A stretch of 62,923 bases of DNA, taken from the NCBI GenBank assembly GCA_964588995.1, contig CAZPQM010000011.1:1-62923 (forward strand), given 5' to 3'. Position 1 is the stretch's first letter, and each line of letters opens with the position of its first letter. This DNA comes from CAZPQM01 sp964588995. Lineage in GTDB: Bacteria > Pseudomonadota > Alphaproteobacteria > Rickettsiales > UBA8987. The position numbers and the translations under genes were made by a program. Positions 42,856-51,923 of this stretch are shown here, piece after piece. The notes beneath the pieces are model-generated. The model was given only the letters and a program-made list of their open reading frames with translations. It had not been told where the DNA came from and did no database searches.

Positions 42856-44921
42856 TGATGATACGTCGATCACTTTTAGCGCTGCCGTTTTTACTGGTAA
42901 GTACGGTGTCAGCGCAACCTATGCAAACACTCGATACGGTTGTGGTGACCGCTACGCGGAGCGAGCAGCCGAGTTTTACATTGCCCGGGATTGTTAACAA
43001 GGTGGATGCTACCGCGCCAGAACATGCTGGTGCGACAACAGCAGAAGACCTGCTTATAGATTTGCCGGGTGTTGAATTTGCTGGAAGTGCGCGCCGTAAT
43101 GGGCAAGTGCCAAGCCTGCGCGGGTACGATGGCAGTGGTGTGCTTGTTTTGTTTGATGGTGTGCGGCAGAATTTTCAGTCTGTGCATGACGGGCAGTTTT
43201 TTATTGACCCAAGCCTGTTGAAATCGGTTGAGGTGGTGAAGGGGCCAAGCTCTACGCTTTATGGTAGTGGCGCACTTGGCGGCGTCATTGCGTTTGAGAC
43301 CGTTTCGGCGAGTGATCTTTTAGCACCCGGCGAAACACAAGGCGCTATAGTGCGCACCGGTTTTCAGTCCGTGAATGATGAGTTTTTCACTTCAGGTTCT
43401 GCCTATGGACGTGCGGGGGATTTTGATCTTCTGGCTTCACTAACCTACCGCAATAGTGATGATATCCGGCTGGGTAACGGCCAGGATCTTGCGGCGGATG
43501 ATGATATTCGTACTGGTTTAGTTAAAGTGGATTACACGGGGCTCGATAACCACCATATTGGTGTTAGTTTGCAGCATTATGATGCAGAAGCGATTGAGCC
43601 GAATAATCCGCAAACAGGCATAACAGGCCCCACTTCAGCTGATGAGGTGGATAAGGATATTGTGTCAACAACTGCAAAGCTGAGTTATGATTTTATGCCG
43701 CTTTCCTTTCCGGAATTTCAGGTTAAAACGCAGTGGTATTACACCAATACGGAGTTAGATGAGCTGATTGTTGACCCAACAGCAACCAACCAGCCGGGTG
43801 ATGTGCTAACCCGCGAACTGGATACCATTGGAGCAAATATTGACGCGCAGTATGAATACACGGCGCACGAGGCATTTGATGTGACCACAAGCTTCGGTGT
43901 TGAAGCCTATCGCGATGACCAGAATGGTGCTGATTCCAGCCGGGGTGAGCGCGGTGGTGTGCCGGATGCAGAAGCGGATTTTTATGGTGCGTACTTGCAG
44001 ACCGAGTTTGATTTTGAGGCGCCGGGCAGTATGCCGGGCACTTTCCTTGTCATTCCGGGCGTGCGCTATGACAGCTACAGTTCCGATGATACCAACGGGA
44101 ACAGCAACGACGAAAACGCCTTTTCACCCAAAATTGCCGTGACCTATCAGCCAGATGATCGTTTCATGGTGTTTGCGAGCTATGCTGAAGCGTTTCGCGC
44201 GCCCAACCTGACGGAGCTATATACCACTGGCAGGCATTTTGTGGTCGGGCCATTTGTAAATAACTTTGTGCCAAACCCCGGGTTGAAACCTGAAACCAAT
44301 CAGACAATCGAATTTGGATTTGGGGTTGATGAGAAAGAGCTGTTCCATGAAAAGGATCGTTTGCAGTTTAAAGCGTCTCGCTTCTTTACACAAGCGGATG
44401 ACTTTATTGATGCAGAAGTGACCGGCTTAAATGTTAGCGGCGCGTGCTTCTCGCCATTTCCGCCACCAAACTGCAGCGCCGGGACAACGCAGTCTGTCAA
44501 TGTGCCTTCTGCGGATATCTGGGGGTATGAGGGCTCGCTTAATTACCGCCTTGCGGCCTTCCGTGCGGATTTTGGAGCAGCGTATCTGACCGGTAAGAAC
44601 GATCGTACAGGTGACTATCTTACAAATATCTCGCCTTTAACGCTTACCTCGCATTTTGCTTACAATATTGAGCAGGTGAACACGACCGTAGGTATACGGT
44701 CAACTTTTGCCAGCGAGCATGATAATGTTAATGACCCAAGCGAAGTGCGCGATAGCTATGATGTGCATGACATCTATGCCAGTTGGACACCTGAAAAACT
44801 GGAAAGTCTCACCTTACGCGCCGGGGTGCAGAATCTTTTCGATGAAGCCTATGAGCGTGTATTTGCTAACTCACTCGAGCCCGGACGGAATTATACTGTG
44901 CAGGTAAGCTGGCGCTGGTAA
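42855..44921 (+). CDS. TonB-dependent heme receptor
   Basis: This 688-residue outer-membrane receptor imports heme using TonB energy. It has a signal peptide (MMIRRSLLALPFLLVSTVSA), a TonB-box region near DTVVVTATR, a plug domain with VLVLFDGVRQNF and GALGGVIAFETV, and a beta barrel ending in VQVSWRW with a terminal aromatic residue. The heme-receptor FRAP/NPNL signature is present as FRAPNLTELY, followed by a histidine in TGRHFVVGPF and by NPGLKPETNQTIEFGFG, as in ShuA/HmuR receptors. Energy would come from the TonB-ExbB-ExbD set at 56-58 kb. The start is either of the two ATGs at 42855 and 42858. Confidence 0.92.
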   Translation: MMIRRSLLALPFLLVSTVSAQPMQTLDTVVVTATRSEQPSFTLPGIVNKVDATAPEHAGATTAEDLLIDLPGVEFAGSARRNGQVPSLRGYDGSGVLVLFDGVRQNFQSVHDGQFFIDPSLLKSVEVVKGPSSTLYGSGALGGVIAFETVSASDLLAPGETQGAIVRTGFQSVNDEFFTSGSAYGRAGDFDLLASLTYRNSDDIRLGNGQDLAADDDIRTGLVKVDYTGLDNHHIGVSLQHYDAEAIEPNNPQTGITGPTSADEVDKDIVSTTAKLSYDFMPLSFPEFQVKTQWYYTNTELDELIVDPTATNQPGDVLTRELDTIGANIDAQYEYTAHEAFDVTTSFGVEAYRDDQNGADSSRGERGGVPDAEADFYGAYLQTEFDFEAPGSMPGTFLVIPGVRYDSYSSDDTNGNSNDENAFSPKIAVTYQPDDRFMVFASYAEAFRAPNLTELYTTGRHFVVGPFVNNFVPNPGLKPETNQTIEFGFGVDEKELFHEKDRLQFKASRFFTQADDFIDAEVTGLNVSGACFSPFPPPNCSAGTTQSVNVPSADIWGYEGSLNYRLAAFRADFGAAYLTGKNDRTGDYLTNISPLTLTSHFAYNIEQVNTTVGIRSTFASEHDNVNDPSEVRDSYDVHDIYASWTPEKLESLTLRAGVQNLFDEAYERVFANSLEPGRNYTVQVSWRW

Positions 44922-44969
44922 TAACGTTACCTATCGAATATAAGTAAGATTACATACAAGGAGAGAATT

Positions 44970-46046
44970 ATGAATCAGGTTGCAACTACATTACAAACCG
45001 ACCCCGTAGAGGATCTGAAAAGCCGCTATGTGGCACTGAAAGAAGAGGAGCCGAATCTGCGTGCGCGGGATGCTGCTGAAAAGCTCGGTGTTTCCGAAGG
45101 GGAATTGCTGGCTGCACGTGTTGGCGAGGATGCTACCCGTCTCATTGACGATGCGGAAGCCATCTTGAAAGAAGTGAAAACGCTCGGGGAAGTCATGGCG
45201 CTTACGCGGAATGAATCCTGTGTACATGAGCGCAAAGGCGTGTACGATAATGATGAGTTTTTTCAGCATGGTAAAATGAAGCAAGGGCTTTTCGTCAATG
45301 ATGATATTGATTTACGTCTGTTTATGAGCCACTGGAAATACGCGTTTGCGGCGATTGAACAAACACGTGGCGGGCCGCGGAAGAGTCTACAATTTTTCGA
45401 TAAATCCGGTATGGCGCTGCATAAAATTTATATGACGCCAAAGAGTGATGAGGCAGCGTATGACCGCTTTGTTGAAACATTTCGTGCTGAATCGCAGCCG
45501 AATTTTATTACTACAGAAGCGTATGAGCCGAAAAAGCCGCACAAGGCCGATGATGAGGTGGACTGGACAGCCTTTCGCACGGCATGGGAGAATATGAAAG
45601 ATACGCATGATTTCTTCCCGATGCTGATGAAGTTTAAGGTAGGTCGTATTCAGGCGTTGAATCATATTGGCGAGGATTTTGCATATAAAGTACCTCTTGA
45701 TTCGCCGCGTCGGCTACTGGATTTAGCACGGGATCATGCCTGCCCGATCATGGTCTTCGTCGGTAATCGTGGCTGTATCCAAATCCACACCGGGGAAGTC
45801 AAAAACCTGAAAGAATATGGCGACTGGTATAATGTGATGGATCCGAAATTTAACCTGCACCTGCGGGAAGATAAACTGGGTGAGGCCTGGGTTACACGTA
45901 AACCTACCGAAGATGGTATTGTGACGGCGCTTGAAGTGTATGATGATAATCAGGAGTTGATTGTTACGTTCTTTGGTAAACGCAAGCCGGGCATTCCTGA
46001 GCTTGACGCATGGCGGGATATTGTCGCTGAGTTGCCTAAACTGTAG
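44970..46046 (+). CDS. hmuS: cytoplasmic heme-handling protein HmuS/HemS
   Basis: HemS-family proteins receive imported heme in the cytoplasm and pass on or break it down. The 358-residue product shows the family's two similar halves. Each carries characteristic sequence: VMALTRNESCVHERKGVYDN (with the heme-side histidine) in the first, and IMVFVGNRGCIQIHTGEV and NLHLREDKLGEAWVTRKP in the second. Length is normal. AAGGAG lies 7 bases before ATG. It follows the receptor gene by 48 bases and precedes hmuT by four. Confidence 0.93.
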   Translation: MNQVATTLQTDPVEDLKSRYVALKEEEPNLRARDAAEKLGVSEGELLAARVGEDATRLIDDAEAILKEVKTLGEVMALTRNESCVHERKGVYDNDEFFQHGKMKQGLFVNDDIDLRLFMSHWKYAFAAIEQTRGGPRKSLQFFDKSGMALHKIYMTPKSDEAAYDRFVETFRAESQPNFITTEAYEPKKPHKADDEVDWTAFRTAWENMKDTHDFFPMLMKFKVGRIQALNHIGEDFAYKVPLDSPRRLLDLARDHACPIMVFVGNRGCIQIHTGEVKNLKEYGDWYNVMDPKFNLHLREDKLGEAWVTRKPTEDGIVTALEVYDDNQELIVTFFGKRKPGIPELDAWRDIVAELPKL

Positions 46047-46050
46047 CGTT

Positions 46051-46887
46051 ATGCGGTTACTTCTCTTTTTACTTGTATTAAGTGCCATTAATACGGCATG
46101 GGCCGATACGAAGCGCGTCATTACGCTTGGTGGTGCGTTAACTGAGGTGGTGTATGCGCTCGGTGCGGAAGCGGCACTGGTGGGGAATGATACAACCAGT
46201 TATTACCCTCCCGAGGCGGAGACGCTCCCGAAAGTCGGCTATCAACGTGCCTTGTCTGCAGAAGGCATTTTATCTTTAAAGCCGGATCTGGTGATTCATA
46301 CACCGGATGCAGGTCCGCCCAGCGTCTTAAAACAATTAAAGAGCGCGGGTGTTGAACTGGTTAAGGTGCCGGTTGCGGAGTCCGTTCCGGATGTTCAGCA
46401 AACCATCATCCGGGTTGGTGAAGCACTGGGAAAGACAGAAGCGGCTAAAGAGCTCGCTCAGCAGATTGCGAATGAGTACAAAGCATATACGGAAATGCTT
46501 GACGATAAGCGTGACACAAAACGTGTAGTATTTATCATGCAGCATGGTCGTGCGGCGCCGATGGTAGCGGGTACGGAAACCGCAGCGGATAAGATGATTC
46601 AGCTTGCCGGTGTTGAGAATGCGGTTGCTGAGTTTTCCGGCTATAAACCGCTTACACCTGAAAGCGTCATTCAATTTGCGCCTGATGTGATCATTACCAC
46701 AAAAGAGGCTCTTGAGCTTGCTGGTAGTGTGGAGGCGTTTTTGCAAACTCCGGGGCTAGTACTTACGCCAGCGGGCAAAGCGCAACGCGTCATTGCAATG
46801 GATACGCTGTATCTTCTTGGCTTCGGGCCACGAACGGTAGAGGCTGCAAAAGAGTTACATCAGCGGATCAATGCATTCGATGAGTAG
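46051..46887 (+). CDS. hmuT: periplasmic heme-binding protein HmuT
   Basis: HmuT carries heme from the receptor to the inner-membrane transporter. The 278-residue protein starts with a signal peptide (MRLLLFLLVLSAINTAWA) and has the class III binding-protein fold, with KRVITLGGALTEVVYALGAE at the start, GNDTTSYYPPEAETLPKVGY (a tyrosine pair as in HmuT/ShuT heme ligands) and LKPDLVIHTPDAGPPS. The frame opens at 45961 inside hmuS, but ATG 46051, four bases after the hmuS stop, gives the proper signal peptide. It overlaps hmuU. Confidence 0.92.
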   Translation: MRLLLFLLVLSAINTAWADTKRVITLGGALTEVVYALGAEAALVGNDTTSYYPPEAETLPKVGYQRALSAEGILSLKPDLVIHTPDAGPPSVLKQLKSAGVELVKVPVAESVPDVQQTIIRVGEALGKTEAAKELAQQIANEYKAYTEMLDDKRDTKRVVFIMQHGRAAPMVAGTETAADKMIQLAGVENAVAEFSGYKPLTPESVIQFAPDVIITTKEALELAGSVEAFLQTPGLVLTPAGKAQRVIAMDTLYLLGFGPRTVEAAKELHQRINAFDE

Positions 46888-47914
46888 TATCGCTGTACGT
46901 TCTCGGGCTGTAACTGGTTGGGTTCTCCCGCTATTTCCAGGGCTTCTTATGTTGCTATTGGTCGTCATGCTGATTGCGGTGTCGCTCGGTCCGGTCAATA
47001 TCCCGCTTCGTGCGCTCCTTAGTCATAGTCTGGATGAACAGCAAGCGGCGGTTTTATGGTCTATACGTTTGCCGCGCGTGGTGCTGGCGGTTTTGGTTGG
47101 TGCTGCATTAGCAATTTCCGGTGCGGCATTACAGGGGCTGTTCCGCAATCCGCTTGCGGACCCTGGCTTGATCGGTATTACCAGCGGAGCAGCGCTTTTC
47201 GTATCTGCCGCTATTGTGCTCTTTGGCGGCATCTTTACCGGCATATTAGGGATGTACGGCCTCAGCCTAGCCGCCTTTATGGGCGGCCTTCTTGTCAGCT
47301 TGCTCATTTTTCGCTTATCTAAATTAACGGGTACGGTTTCATTAACCTATATGCTGCTGGCGGGTATCGCACTGAATGCGCTCGCCTTATCGGGTATAAA
47401 CTTCATGACCTTTTTAAGCACGGACCAGCAAATGCGAACCATCAATTTCTGGATGATGGGCAGCCTTGGTGGCGCGGATTGGCAGTCCGTGATCGCGTGC
47501 GCCGTGTTAATTACTCCCTGCCTATTGCTGATGCTTTCGCACGCGAAAGCCCTTAATATTTTAATGTTGGGCGAAGAAGAGGCCTCCTATCTGGGTATTC
47601 ATGTTGAGCGGCTCAAGCTAATAGTGATCGTGACCGCGGCACTTTCCGTTGGTGCGGCGGTTTCCGTTAGCGGAATTATCGTGTTCATTGGACTGATTAT
47701 ACCGCATTTAATTCGCCTTACGATCGGGCCGGATCATCGTATGCTGATTCCTGCCAGTGCTATTTGTGGGGCTATATTGCTGGTCGTTGCGGATACTATT
47801 GCGCGTACCATTGTGTCACCCGCGGAAATGCCGGTGGGAATTTTGACCAGTCTCATTGGAGGACCCTTTTTCTTATGGCTCCTGATTAAGCAATATGCCG
47901 AAAGGTTCGCGTGA
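46871..47914 (+). CDS. hmuU: heme ABC transporter permease HmuU
   Basis: HmuU is a FecCD-family permease of about 347 residues with some ten membrane helices. Family motifs are LWSIRLPRVVLAVLVGAALA, GLFRNPLADPGLIGITSGAA and SGIIVFIGLIIPHLIRL, the last next to the ATPase-coupling loop. It overlaps hmuT by 17 bases (or 8 if ATG 46880 is used) and its TGA overlaps the hmuV ATG, so the three are translated as a unit. Confidence 0.94.
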   Translation: MHSMSSIAVRSRAVTGWVLPLFPGLLMLLLVVMLIAVSLGPVNIPLRALLSHSLDEQQAAVLWSIRLPRVVLAVLVGAALAISGAALQGLFRNPLADPGLIGITSGAALFVSAAIVLFGGIFTGILGMYGLSLAAFMGGLLVSLLIFRLSKLTGTVSLTYMLLAGIALNALALSGINFMTFLSTDQQMRTINFWMMGSLGGADWQSVIACAVLITPCLLLMLSHAKALNILMLGEEEASYLGIHVERLKLIVIVTAALSVGAAVSVSGIIVFIGLIIPHLIRLTIGPDHRMLIPASAICGAILLVVADTIARTIVSPAEMPVGILTSLIGGPFFLWLLIKQYAERFA

Positions 47915-48657
47915 TGCTGGAGGTTCGCGCAGTCACTTATCATAAGGAAGGCAAGGCCTTGTTGCATGATGTTAACCTCACTATCGAGCCGCATAAGGTA
48001 ACGTCTATTTTAGGACCAAATGGGGCGGGAAAGTCTACCTTGTTAAAAGCGCTTGCAGGTTATCTTAATCCGCAACAAGGGGAGATTACATTACAGGGGA
48101 AAGCGTTGCAAAGTTATTCAGCCGACCTGTTAGCGCAAAAACGCGCCGTGCAGTCCCAATCGTTACATATTGCGTTTCCATTTAAGGTTATAGATATCGT
48201 AACGATGGGCCGCAATCCGTATAAGCATGAAAACCCGTCTAAAAGCCAGACCATTGCCATGGAGGCACTTAAACAGGTGGAAGCGTATGAGCTGAAAGAC
48301 CGAACCTATACCAGCCTTTCCGGTGGAGAGCAGCAGCGCGTTCAGCTGGCCCGTGTGCTTACTCAGCTTGACGGGCAGGAAGATGCTTGTTTGCTGCTGG
48401 ATGAGCCGATTTCCGCACTGGATATCAAGCATCAGCATAAGATATTAGCTTTATGTAAGGCGCTTTCCCGAGAAAAAGGCTTTACCCTCGTTGTCATTTT
48501 GCACGATATACGGCACGCTTATCATTATACGGATCAGGTGATTCTTTTAAAAGCGGGGCAGGTTTATGCGCAAGGAAACACGAAAAAAACGCTTAATGAG
48601 CAGGCGTTGATGGACGTGTTTGAAATCAGTCAGGATCAAGTGGAGCTGGTCGCCTGA
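47914..48657 (+). CDS. hmuV: heme ABC transporter ATP-binding protein HmuV
   Basis: HmuV powers heme import. The 247-residue ATPase has Walker A LGPNGAGKST, the signature LSGGEQQRVQLARVL and Walker B ACLLLDEPISALD, with a switch histidine in LHDIRHA. AVQSQSLHIAFPF in the Q-loop region is characteristic of HmuV-type ATPases. The frame also opens at GTG 47911, but ATG 47914 is likelier. It is the last gene of the heme unit and convergent with sufE. Confidence 0.95.
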   Translation: MLEVRAVTYHKEGKALLHDVNLTIEPHKVTSILGPNGAGKSTLLKALAGYLNPQQGEITLQGKALQSYSADLLAQKRAVQSQSLHIAFPFKVIDIVTMGRNPYKHENPSKSQTIAMEALKQVEAYELKDRTYTSLSGGEQQRVQLARVLTQLDGQEDACLLLDEPISALDIKHQHKILALCKALSREKGFTLVVILHDIRHAYHYTDQVILLKAGQVYAQGNTKKTLNEQALMDVFEISQDQVELVA

Positions 48658-48674
48658 TTTCGTAGTTGGTCACG

Positions 48675-49091
48675 CTATACTGCCAGTTCCCGAATGCGTT
48701 CCACCATGGCGAAAAAGCCGTTGCTGCGGTTGGGTGAGAGGTGCTGCTGCAGGCCGAGCTCTTTAAAGAAAGGCTCAATGTCAATCGCGGTGATTTCCTC
48801 ACGTGTTTTGTTAGAGTAAATCCGCAGTAATAAGGCGATCAGCCCTTTGACGATATAGGCATCGCTGTCAGCGCGGAACCGGAGGAGGTCCAAGTCTTCC
48901 TCTACATTTTCAGCGACGAACCAGACCTGACTGGTACAGCCGTTAACTTTGTTTGTGTCGGTTTTTTCAGCTTCCTCTAGTGAAGGAAGGCGCTTACCCA
49001 TATCGATCAGGTAGGCGTAGCGATCTTCCCAATCGTCAAACAGGGCGAATTCCTCTTTAAGTGCTTCCATTTCAGGTGTCTGTGCTGACAT
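48675..49091 (-). CDS. sufE: cysteine desulfuration protein SufE
   Basis: SufE accepts sulfur from SufS and hands it to SufBCD. The 138-residue protein carries the sulfur-accepting cysteine in VNGCTSQVWF near residue 50 and begins MSAQTPEMEALKEEFALF, then WEDRYAYLIDMGKRLP, as in the family. It is divergent from the rrf2-suf operon and shares its control region. Confidence 0.95.
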   Translation of the reverse strand: MSAQTPEMEALKEEFALFDDWEDRYAYLIDMGKRLPSLEEAEKTDTNKVNGCTSQVWFVAENVEEDLDLLRFRADSDAYIVKGLIALLLRIYSNKTREEITAIDIEPFFKELGLQQHLSPNRSNGFFAMVERIRELAV

Positions 49092-49121
49092 AATTACTTA
49101 ATCCGTACTGTATTAGTCCTA

Positions 49122-49168
49122 TTGACTTTAGTCGTGTCTATAATTATATATAGTACTAACATAGTACT
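49122..49168 (+). promoter_or_regulatory. rrf2-suf promoter and operator-like repeats
   Basis: TTGACT (49122-49127), 17 bases and TATATA (49145-49150) form the probable promoter of the suf operon. AGTACT occurs at 49152-49157 and again at 49163-49168, one helical turn apart, across the expected transcript start. The Rrf2 protein encoded next is the obvious binder, giving feedback by Fe-S status. The sites may also serve the divergent sufE. Confidence 0.55.
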
Positions 49169-49187
49169 GATTAGGACGGTTTACAAG

Positions 49188-49649
49188 ATGATTCGTTTAA
49201 GCAGACTCGCTGATTATGCGATTGTTCTAACTTGCGAGATGGCCATGTCTCCGAGGGAGATTTTTAGCGCGCGCAAACTACACGAACAAACCGGTATTAG
49301 TCAATCAGCGATTATGAAAATTTTGAAATTACTGGCCGGGGCGGAGTTGATTGAATCAGCACGCGGTGCTAATGGCGGCTACAGGATGCGCAAAGACCCG
49401 GGGGAGGTCACGATACTTGACGTTGTTCAGGCGATTGACGGGCCTGTTGCTGTTACGCTCTGCAGTCATCAATCAGCGGAGCCTTGCTCTTTTGAGGGCA
49501 CCTGCATGGCCAAAACCGGCTGGGGCATGGTCAATCATGCGCTGCAGGATACATTGTCCAGCTTTACCATTGCCGATTTTTTAAGCGCACACGCCGCGCA
49601 ACATCATTCAACTGCAACAAGGAACCATCATGTATTCAGCACCCAGTAA
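49188..49649 (+). CDS. Rrf2-family regulator of the SUF operon
   Basis: The 153-residue protein has an Rrf2/IscR winged helix (MIRLSRLADYAIVLTCEMA; TGISQSAIMKILKLLAGAELI; GANGGYRM) and three cysteines in LCSHQSAEPCSFEGTC, where IscR binds a [2Fe-2S] cluster. It would sense cluster supply and control the operon it heads. The frame opens at 49122, in the promoter; ATG 49188 gives the standard N-terminus. Its end overlaps the sufB ATG by 20 bases, so the two are coupled. Confidence 0.92.
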   Translation: MIRLSRLADYAIVLTCEMAMSPREIFSARKLHEQTGISQSAIMKILKLLAGAELIESARGANGGYRMRKDPGEVTILDVVQAIDGPVAVTLCSHQSAEPCSFEGTCMAKTGWGMVNHALQDTLSSFTIADFLSAHAAQHHSTATRNHHVFSTQ

Positions 49650-51138
49650 TGTAAGTGACGAGAAACAGCTTCCTGTAAGCGCGCGGGGAGATAACCCATC
49701 AGCGGCCGAGATTGCCCAGCGCGAATATAAGCACGGTTTTGTCACCAATATAGCGTCTGACAAAGCGCCAAAAGGATTAAGTGAAGATATTGTGCGGTTT
49801 ATTTCGGCCAAGAAAGGCGAGCCGGAATGGCTGCTGGAATGGCGCTTAAAGGCCTACCGCTTGTTTGAAAAGCAATTGCAGGAGCAGCATGAGCCAACCT
49901 GGGCGAATCTGGATTACCCGAAAATAGACTATCAGGATTATTATTATTATTCCGCCCCTTCGACCAAGGAAAAGCCGAAAAGTCTGGATGAGGTCGACCC
50001 CGAAATTCTCCGTACCTATGAAAAGCTGGGTATTCCGCTTGAAGAGCAGAAGGCGCTGGCAGGGGTTGCTGTCGATGCGGTATTCGACTCGGTGTCGATT
50101 GGTACAACGTTTAAGGAAGAGCTCGCAAAGGCCGGTGTGATTTTCTGCCCGATTTCCGAAGCGGTGCATAGTCACCCGGAACTGGTAAAGAAATATCTGG
50201 GCAGTGTGGTACCGTATTCCGACAACTTCTTTACAACGCTTAATTCGGCAGTTTTCTCGGATGGGTCGTTTGTATACATCCCGGAAGGGGTAGAATGCCC
50301 GCTTGAGCTCTCAACCTATTTCCGTATTAACGAGGCGGAGACCGGACAGTTTGAGCGCACGCTGATTATTGCCGATAAAGGAAGCAAGGTCAGCTATTTA
50401 GAGGGGTGTACCGCTCCAATGCGCGATGAAAACCAATTACATGCGGCTGTGGTAGAGTTGGTGGCGCTGGATGATGCCGAAATTAAATATTCCACCGTGC
50501 AGAACTGGTATCCCGGTGATGCGGAAGGAAAGGGCGGTATTTACAATTTTGTGACCAAGCGCGGAGCCTGCCGTGGTAAGCGCTCCAAAATTTCCTGGAC
50601 GCAGCTGGAGACGGGTTCCTCAATTACGTGGAAATATCCAAGCTGCATCTTACAGGGCGATGATTCGGTCGGTGAGTTTTACTCGGTTGCGGTCACGAAT
50701 GGTAAGCAGCAGGCCGATACGGGCACGAAGATGATCCACATTGGAAAAAATACCCGGAGCACGATTATTTCGAAAGGGATTTCCGCCGGGCAGAGTAGCA
50801 ACACGTATCGCGGTCTGGTGCGTGTGCAACCGGGCGCAGATCATGCGAAGAACTTTACCCAATGTGATTCTCTGCTGATTGGCGGCGAATGTGGTGCCAG
50901 CACCGTACCATATATTGAAACCAAGAATCAGACAGCGCATGTCGGGCATGAGGCCACCACCTCAAAAATCAGCGAAGATCAGCTCTATTATTGCCAGCAA
51001 CGCGGCATGACGGAGGAAGATGCGATTTCAACCATCGTCAACGGATTCTGTAAGGAGGTGCTGAATGAATTGCCGATGGAATTTGCAGTAGAGGCGAAGG
51101 CGCTCCTGAGCGTCAGCCTTGAAGGTGCAGTAGGATAA
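49630..51138 (+). CDS. sufB: Fe-S cluster scaffold protein SufB
   Basis: SufB with SufC and SufD is the scaffold on which Fe-S clusters are built. The 502-residue protein shows SufB hallmarks: YYYSAPSTKEKPKSLDEVDP, YFRINEAETGQFERTLII, EGCTAPMRDENQLHAAVVEL, QNWYPGDAEGKGGIYNFVTKRG and FTQCDSLLIGGECGASTVPY, the last with cysteines of the cluster site. AAGGA lies before ATG. Length is slightly above the E. coli protein (495). Confidence 0.97.
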   Translation: MYSAPSNVSDEKQLPVSARGDNPSAAEIAQREYKHGFVTNIASDKAPKGLSEDIVRFISAKKGEPEWLLEWRLKAYRLFEKQLQEQHEPTWANLDYPKIDYQDYYYYSAPSTKEKPKSLDEVDPEILRTYEKLGIPLEEQKALAGVAVDAVFDSVSIGTTFKEELAKAGVIFCPISEAVHSHPELVKKYLGSVVPYSDNFFTTLNSAVFSDGSFVYIPEGVECPLELSTYFRINEAETGQFERTLIIADKGSKVSYLEGCTAPMRDENQLHAAVVELVALDDAEIKYSTVQNWYPGDAEGKGGIYNFVTKRGACRGKRSKISWTQLETGSSITWKYPSCILQGDDSVGEFYSVAVTNGKQQADTGTKMIHIGKNTRSTIISKGISAGQSSNTYRGLVRVQPGADHAKNFTQCDSLLIGGECGASTVPYIETKNQTAHVGHEATTSKISEDQLYYCQQRGMTEEDAISTIVNGFCKEVLNELPMEFAVEAKALLSVSLEGAVG

Positions 51139-51155
51139 ACGACAGAGGAAACAGC

Positions 51156-51923
51156 ATGTTAGAGATAAAGAACGCCCATTGTAAGGTTGACGGTAAAGAA
51201 ATTCTCAAAGGCTTAAGCCTGACAATTAACCCCGGCGAGGTTCATGCCATTATGGGGCCGAATGGTACGGGTAAAAGCACGCTTTCTCACCTGCTGGCCG
51301 GCCGGGACGGGTATGAATTGACGCAGGGAGAAATCTGGTTCGACGGGCAGGATCTGACCGAAATGAGTACGGATGAACGTGCACGTGCCGGGCTGTTCCT
51401 TGCCTTCCAATACCCCGTCGAAATTCCTGGCGTTTCGGCAATGAATTTCCTGAAATCTTCGGTGAATGCAGCGCGGAAAGGGCGCGGGCAGGAGGAGTTG
51501 GACGGTGTCGAGTTTTTGAAAGCGGTGCGCGAAAAGGCGAAAGTGGTCAATCTGAATGATGCAATGCTGAAACGGTCGGTTAACCAAGGTTTTTCCGGCG
51601 GAGAAAAAAAGCGGTTTGAAATTTTACAGATGATGCTGATGGAACCGAAATTTACCATACTGGATGAGGCGGATTCCGGGCTGGATATTGATGCACTGCA
51701 AAATGTTGCGGAGGCGATTAACGCGTCTCGTGACCCGAATCATGCTTTTTTGATTATCACCCATTATCAGCGGTTATTGAATTATGTCACACCGGATGTA
51801 GTACATATCGTCAATCATGGTCGCGTGGTTGAATCCGGCGGGCCGGAACTGGCGGAAAAGCTGGAGCGCGAGGGTTATAAAACGTTCGGAATCGATGAGC
51901 CGGCGGAAGCGGAGGTGGCATGA
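51156..51923 (+). CDS. sufC: Fe-S assembly ATPase SufC
   Basis: SufC is the soluble ABC-type ATPase of the SufBCD complex. The 255-residue protein has Walker A MGPNGTGKST, signature FSGGEKKRFEILQMM and Walker B FTILDEADSGLDIDAL, all in the SufC-specific form. It starts 17 bases after sufB and overlaps sufD by four bases. Confidence 0.97.
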   Translation: MLEIKNAHCKVDGKEILKGLSLTINPGEVHAIMGPNGTGKSTLSHLLAGRDGYELTQGEIWFDGQDLTEMSTDERARAGLFLAFQYPVEIPGVSAMNFLKSSVNAARKGRGQEELDGVEFLKAVREKAKVVNLNDAMLKRSVNQGFSGGEKKRFEILQMMLMEPKFTILDEADSGLDIDALQNVAEAINASRDPNHAFLIITHYQRLLNYVTPDVVHIVNHGRVVESGGPELAEKLEREGYKTFGIDEPAEAEVA